Of a DNA stretch of 5,750 nucleotides, positions 4,282 to 5,750 are shown in pieces; position 1 is the stretch's first letter, and each line of letters starts with the position of its first letter. The stretch spans positions 1 to 5,750 of the forward strand of contig CALMIT010000147.1 of assembly GCA_937864255.1 (NCBI GenBank), read 5' to 3'. The position numbers and the translations under genes were made by a program. The notes under the pieces are model-generated. The model was not told the DNA's origin, did not search any database, and saw only the letters and a list, made by a program, of their open reading frames with translations. This stretch comes from an uncultured Saprospiraceae bacterium (GTDB lineage Bacteria; Bacteroidota; Bacteroidia; Chitinophagales; Saprospiraceae).

Positions 4282-5139
4282 TCAATTCAGTAGTTTTTCA
4301 TCCTTTTCCAGCCGGCTGACCACCCGGGCGGATACGATGATACTGATTTCGTACAACACATACAAAGGAATACCGACCATAAACTGCGTGACGACATCGG
4401 GCGGCGTGATGATGGCTGCCACGAGCAAAATCAAAACAATCGCATGACGCCTGTATGTGCGCATAAAATCCGGCGTGACCAGTCCGATTTTCGAAAAGAA
4501 ATAAACCAAAACCGGCAACTCAAAAACCAAACCCACCGGCATGGTAAACATCACCATATAATTGACGTACGACTCCAGCGTAGGCGCCGCCACTGCGCCT
4601 TGTATCTCGTAGCCCGCCAAAAAGGTGATGGCAAAAGGCGAAATGACATAGTAACCGAACAACACACCCAGCGCAAATAATATTGAGCAAATAAACACAA
4701 AACCACGCGCCGCTTTTTGCTCTTTTTCGTACAAACCCGGCCTGATAAATTTCCAGATTTCAAAAAGTACCATCGGGAAAGCAGCTATCAAACCCAGGAA
4801 AAAAGCAACTTTCAAATGGGTGACAAACAACTCTCCGAAGCCCACGCCCTGCACCTGAAAATCCGGCGGCGTCAGGCAGAGTACTTCTTTCATATTGAGC
4901 AATTCCGCAAAAGAGCACATCACATGGTAAGAAAAAAAATCGGCATACCGGGGCGCAAAGATGATGTGTCTGAAAATAAAATCTTTCGCCAAAAAGGCGA
5001 CCACGGCAAAAACCGTCACCCAACTCACGGCGCGGATGATATGCCAGCGAAGTTGTTCGAGGTGATCCAGAAACGACATTTCGTCTTCCTGCGTCCCCTC
5101 TGTCGTATTTTGTTTTTTTGAAAAAATAGATTTCAACAT
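4282..5139 (-). CDS. tatC: Twin-arginine translocase subunit TatC
   Basis: The inner-membrane receptor that binds twin-arginine signal peptides and, with TatA/B-type subunits, exports folded proteins. The 285 residues contain about six helices, near 33-51, 106-130, 146-168, 192-216, 232-247 and 250-270. Family signatures present are SFLDHLEQLRWHI (22-34), FEIWKFIRPGLYEKEQ (126-141), including the loop glutamate Glu140 that corresponds to E. coli Glu103, and FELPVLVYFFSKIGLVTPDFMRTYRRHA (206-233). The first periplasmic loop (about 52-105) is much longer than in E. coli, as in other Bacteroidota, and contains Cys75 and Cys88. At the position of E. coli Glu15 this protein has Gln29, with Glu28 next to it. 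The start at 5139 gives a 20-residue charged N-extension; Met21 (MSFLDHLE) is an alternative. A TACATTTG box upstream favours the longer form. No tatA is in view; rnhB lies upstream. Confidence 0.95.
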   Translation of the reverse strand: MLKSIFSKKQNTTEGTQEDEMSFLDHLEQLRWHIIRAVSWVTVFAVVAFLAKDFIFRHIIFAPRYADFFSYHVMCSFAELLNMKEVLCLTPPDFQVQGVGFGELFVTHLKVAFFLGLIAAFPMVLFEIWKFIRPGLYEKEQKAARGFVFICSILFALGVLFGYYVISPFAITFLAGYEIQGAVAAPTLESYVNYMVMFTMPVGLVFELPVLVYFFSKIGLVTPDFMRTYRRHAIVLILLVAAIITPPDVVTQFMVGIPLYVLYEISIIVSARVVSRLEKDEKLLN

Positions 5140-5149
5140 GCCCCGGGGC
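5140..5149. promoter_or_regulatory. GC-rich palindrome abutting the tatC start
   Basis: GCCCCGGGGC is a perfect 10-base palindrome directly in front of the tatC ATG, where genes of this phylum normally have A/T-rich sequence. With no loop bases it is a poor intramolecular hairpin, but it could be bound by a protein or could lower translation from the first ATG in favour of Met21. The role is inference. Confidence 0.3.
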
Positions 5150-5165
5150 GGTTTTTTTACAGCCG

Positions 5166-5173
5166 CAAATGTA
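5166..5173 (-). promoter_or_regulatory. -7 promoter element for tatC
   Basis: On the minus strand TACATTTG matches the Bacteroidota -7 consensus TAnnTTTG exactly, 26 bases before the tatC ATG. Transcription would begin near 5158-5160, leaving a leader of about 20 bases. There is no TTTG at the expected -33 position (the region reads TAAAA), so the promoter may be weak or activator-dependent. It supports the ATG at 5139 as the tatC start. Confidence 0.45.
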
Positions 5174-5238
5174 AATAAATTAAGCAGGGGATTTTAGGTG
5201 TTTGAGACCTTTAAAGCGGAAGAAAGTTTACCGGCAAT

Positions 5239-5750
5239 TCAATCAAACAAATTGCCCTGAACGGAATCGGGCAGCAAACGAAACGACCGGCGGTGGTGTG
5301 GCGTTTCGCCAAAATCCAGAATAGCCAGGCGGTGCGCCCGGGTCGGGTAGCCCTTATTGTTCGCCCACAAATACGCTGGAAATTTCCCGGACAAGTCTTC
5401 CATGTATTTGTCGCGGTGCGTTTTTGCAAGAATAGACGCCGCCGCTATCGAAGCCATTTTGCCATCGCCTTTGATGATGCAGTGGTGCGGCAGGTCGCGG
5501 TATTTTTTAAAACGATTGCCGTCTATCAGCAGCGAAGTCGGTCGCAAAGCAAGTCCGTCCAAAGCGCGGTGCATGGCCAGGAAAGAAGCATTGAGAATGT
5601 TGATTTCGTCTATTTCTGCCGGCGGCACAAAAGCCACCGACCAGGCAAGCGCCGCACTTTCGATTACGGGGCGCAAGATTTCCCGCTGTTTTTCATTCAG
5701 TTGTTTTGAATCGTTTAAAAGCGGGTGAAAAAAATCGGACGGCAATATCA
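5239..5750 (-). CDS. rnhB: Ribonuclease HII (partial, 5' end outside the window)
   Basis: A cytosolic endonuclease that nicks 5' of ribonucleotides in DNA-RNA duplexes and starts ribonucleotide excision repair. The frame runs from the right edge (reading ..ILPSDFF) through NDSKQL, NILNASFLAMHRAL, LIDGNRFK, IIKGDGKMASIAAASILAKTHRDKYM, FPAYLWANNKGYPTRAHRLAIL and HHRRSF to the TGA at 5241-5239. The catalytic Asp of LIDGN (codon 5523-5521) and the Asp of AKTHRD (codon 5412-5410) are visible. The other two acidic residues, in the DEAGRG motif, lie beyond the edge. The TTG at 5745-5743 is an internal Leu of the usual AVILP segment, not a start; an estimated 20-35 residues are missing. The protein ends QGNLFD, resembling a bacterial sliding-clamp-binding peptide. 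tatC follows after 99 bases on the same strand. Confidence 0.95.
   Translation of the reverse strand, partial: ILPSDFFHPLLNDSKQLNEKQREILRPVIESAALAWSVAFVPPAEIDEINILNASFLAMHRALDGLALRPTSLLIDGNRFKKYRDLPHHCIIKGDGKMASIAAASILAKTHRDKYMEDLSGKFPAYLWANNKGYPTRAHRLAILDFGETPHHRRSFRLLPDSVQGNLFD

Noticed and set aside
4717..5121. 134-codon plus-strand frame inside tatC
   Set aside because: Antisense to TatC; Lys/Arg/His-rich product without a recognisable motif.
5293..5728. Two long plus-strand frames opposite rnhB
   Set aside because: Both are antisense to a strongly conserved RNase HII sequence.
5743..5745. TTG as the start codon of RNase HII
   Set aside because: The preceding codon (ATA, Ile) continues the conserved ..ILP segment, and the catalytic DEAGRG motif must lie upstream, so the gene simply runs off the window.

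Overview
The window reads as an ordinary chromosomal stretch of a Bacteroidota genome, most likely from the Saprospiria/Chitinophagia side; the class is inference. The evidence is a DUF5606 gene, the Bacteroidota form of TatC with an enlarged first periplasmic loop, a BlaI/M56 pair whose peptidase carries a C-terminal TonB domain, A/T-rich start regions instead of strong Shine-Dalgarno sites, and promoter elements of the TTTG / TAnnTTTG type. There is no tRNA, rRNA, CRISPR array, transposase or phage gene.

Layout. Bases 1-1031, minus strand: a DUF5606 gene followed after 27 bases by the N-terminal third of an M3 oligoendopeptidase F, cut by the left edge. Bases 1032-1234: a divergent intergenic region with nested dyads and a candidate promoter for the plus-strand genes. 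Bases 1235-3056, plus strand: a BlaI/MecI-type repressor and a BlaR1-like M56 membrane metallopeptidase with a TonB-like C-terminus, separated by 55 bases that hold an 8-base tandem repeat. Bases 3057-3433: a gap that contains a 41-residue single-pass membrane protein. This small gene has an exact consensus promoter in front and a strong intrinsic terminator behind. Bases 3434-3784: an AhpD-like carboxymuconolactone decarboxylase-family protein with an intact redox motif. Bases 3781-5750, minus strand: ribonuclease HII (5' end beyond the right edge), then tatC, then a small two-TM protein. The last of these converges with the AhpD-like gene and shares a TTAA stop with it.

How they work together. 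BlaI plus M56 is a signal-transduction pair: the membrane peptidase senses something in the envelope and relieves repression by the winged-helix protein, probably at the dyads in front of its own gene. No beta-lactamase or penicillin-binding sensor domain is present, so the signal and regulon are unknown. TatC is the twin-arginine translocase receptor; no tatA/tatB is in view. RNase HII removes ribonucleotides from DNA and ends in a motif resembling a sliding-clamp-binding peptide. The other genes are housekeeping or uncharacterised.

Most worth a second look: the 41-residue membrane protein, the lipoprotein-like internal segment of the M56 protein, the operator dyads, the RNase HII C-terminal motif, and the convergent gene pair with no room for a terminator. 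I found no clear undescribed multi-gene defence or mobile system.
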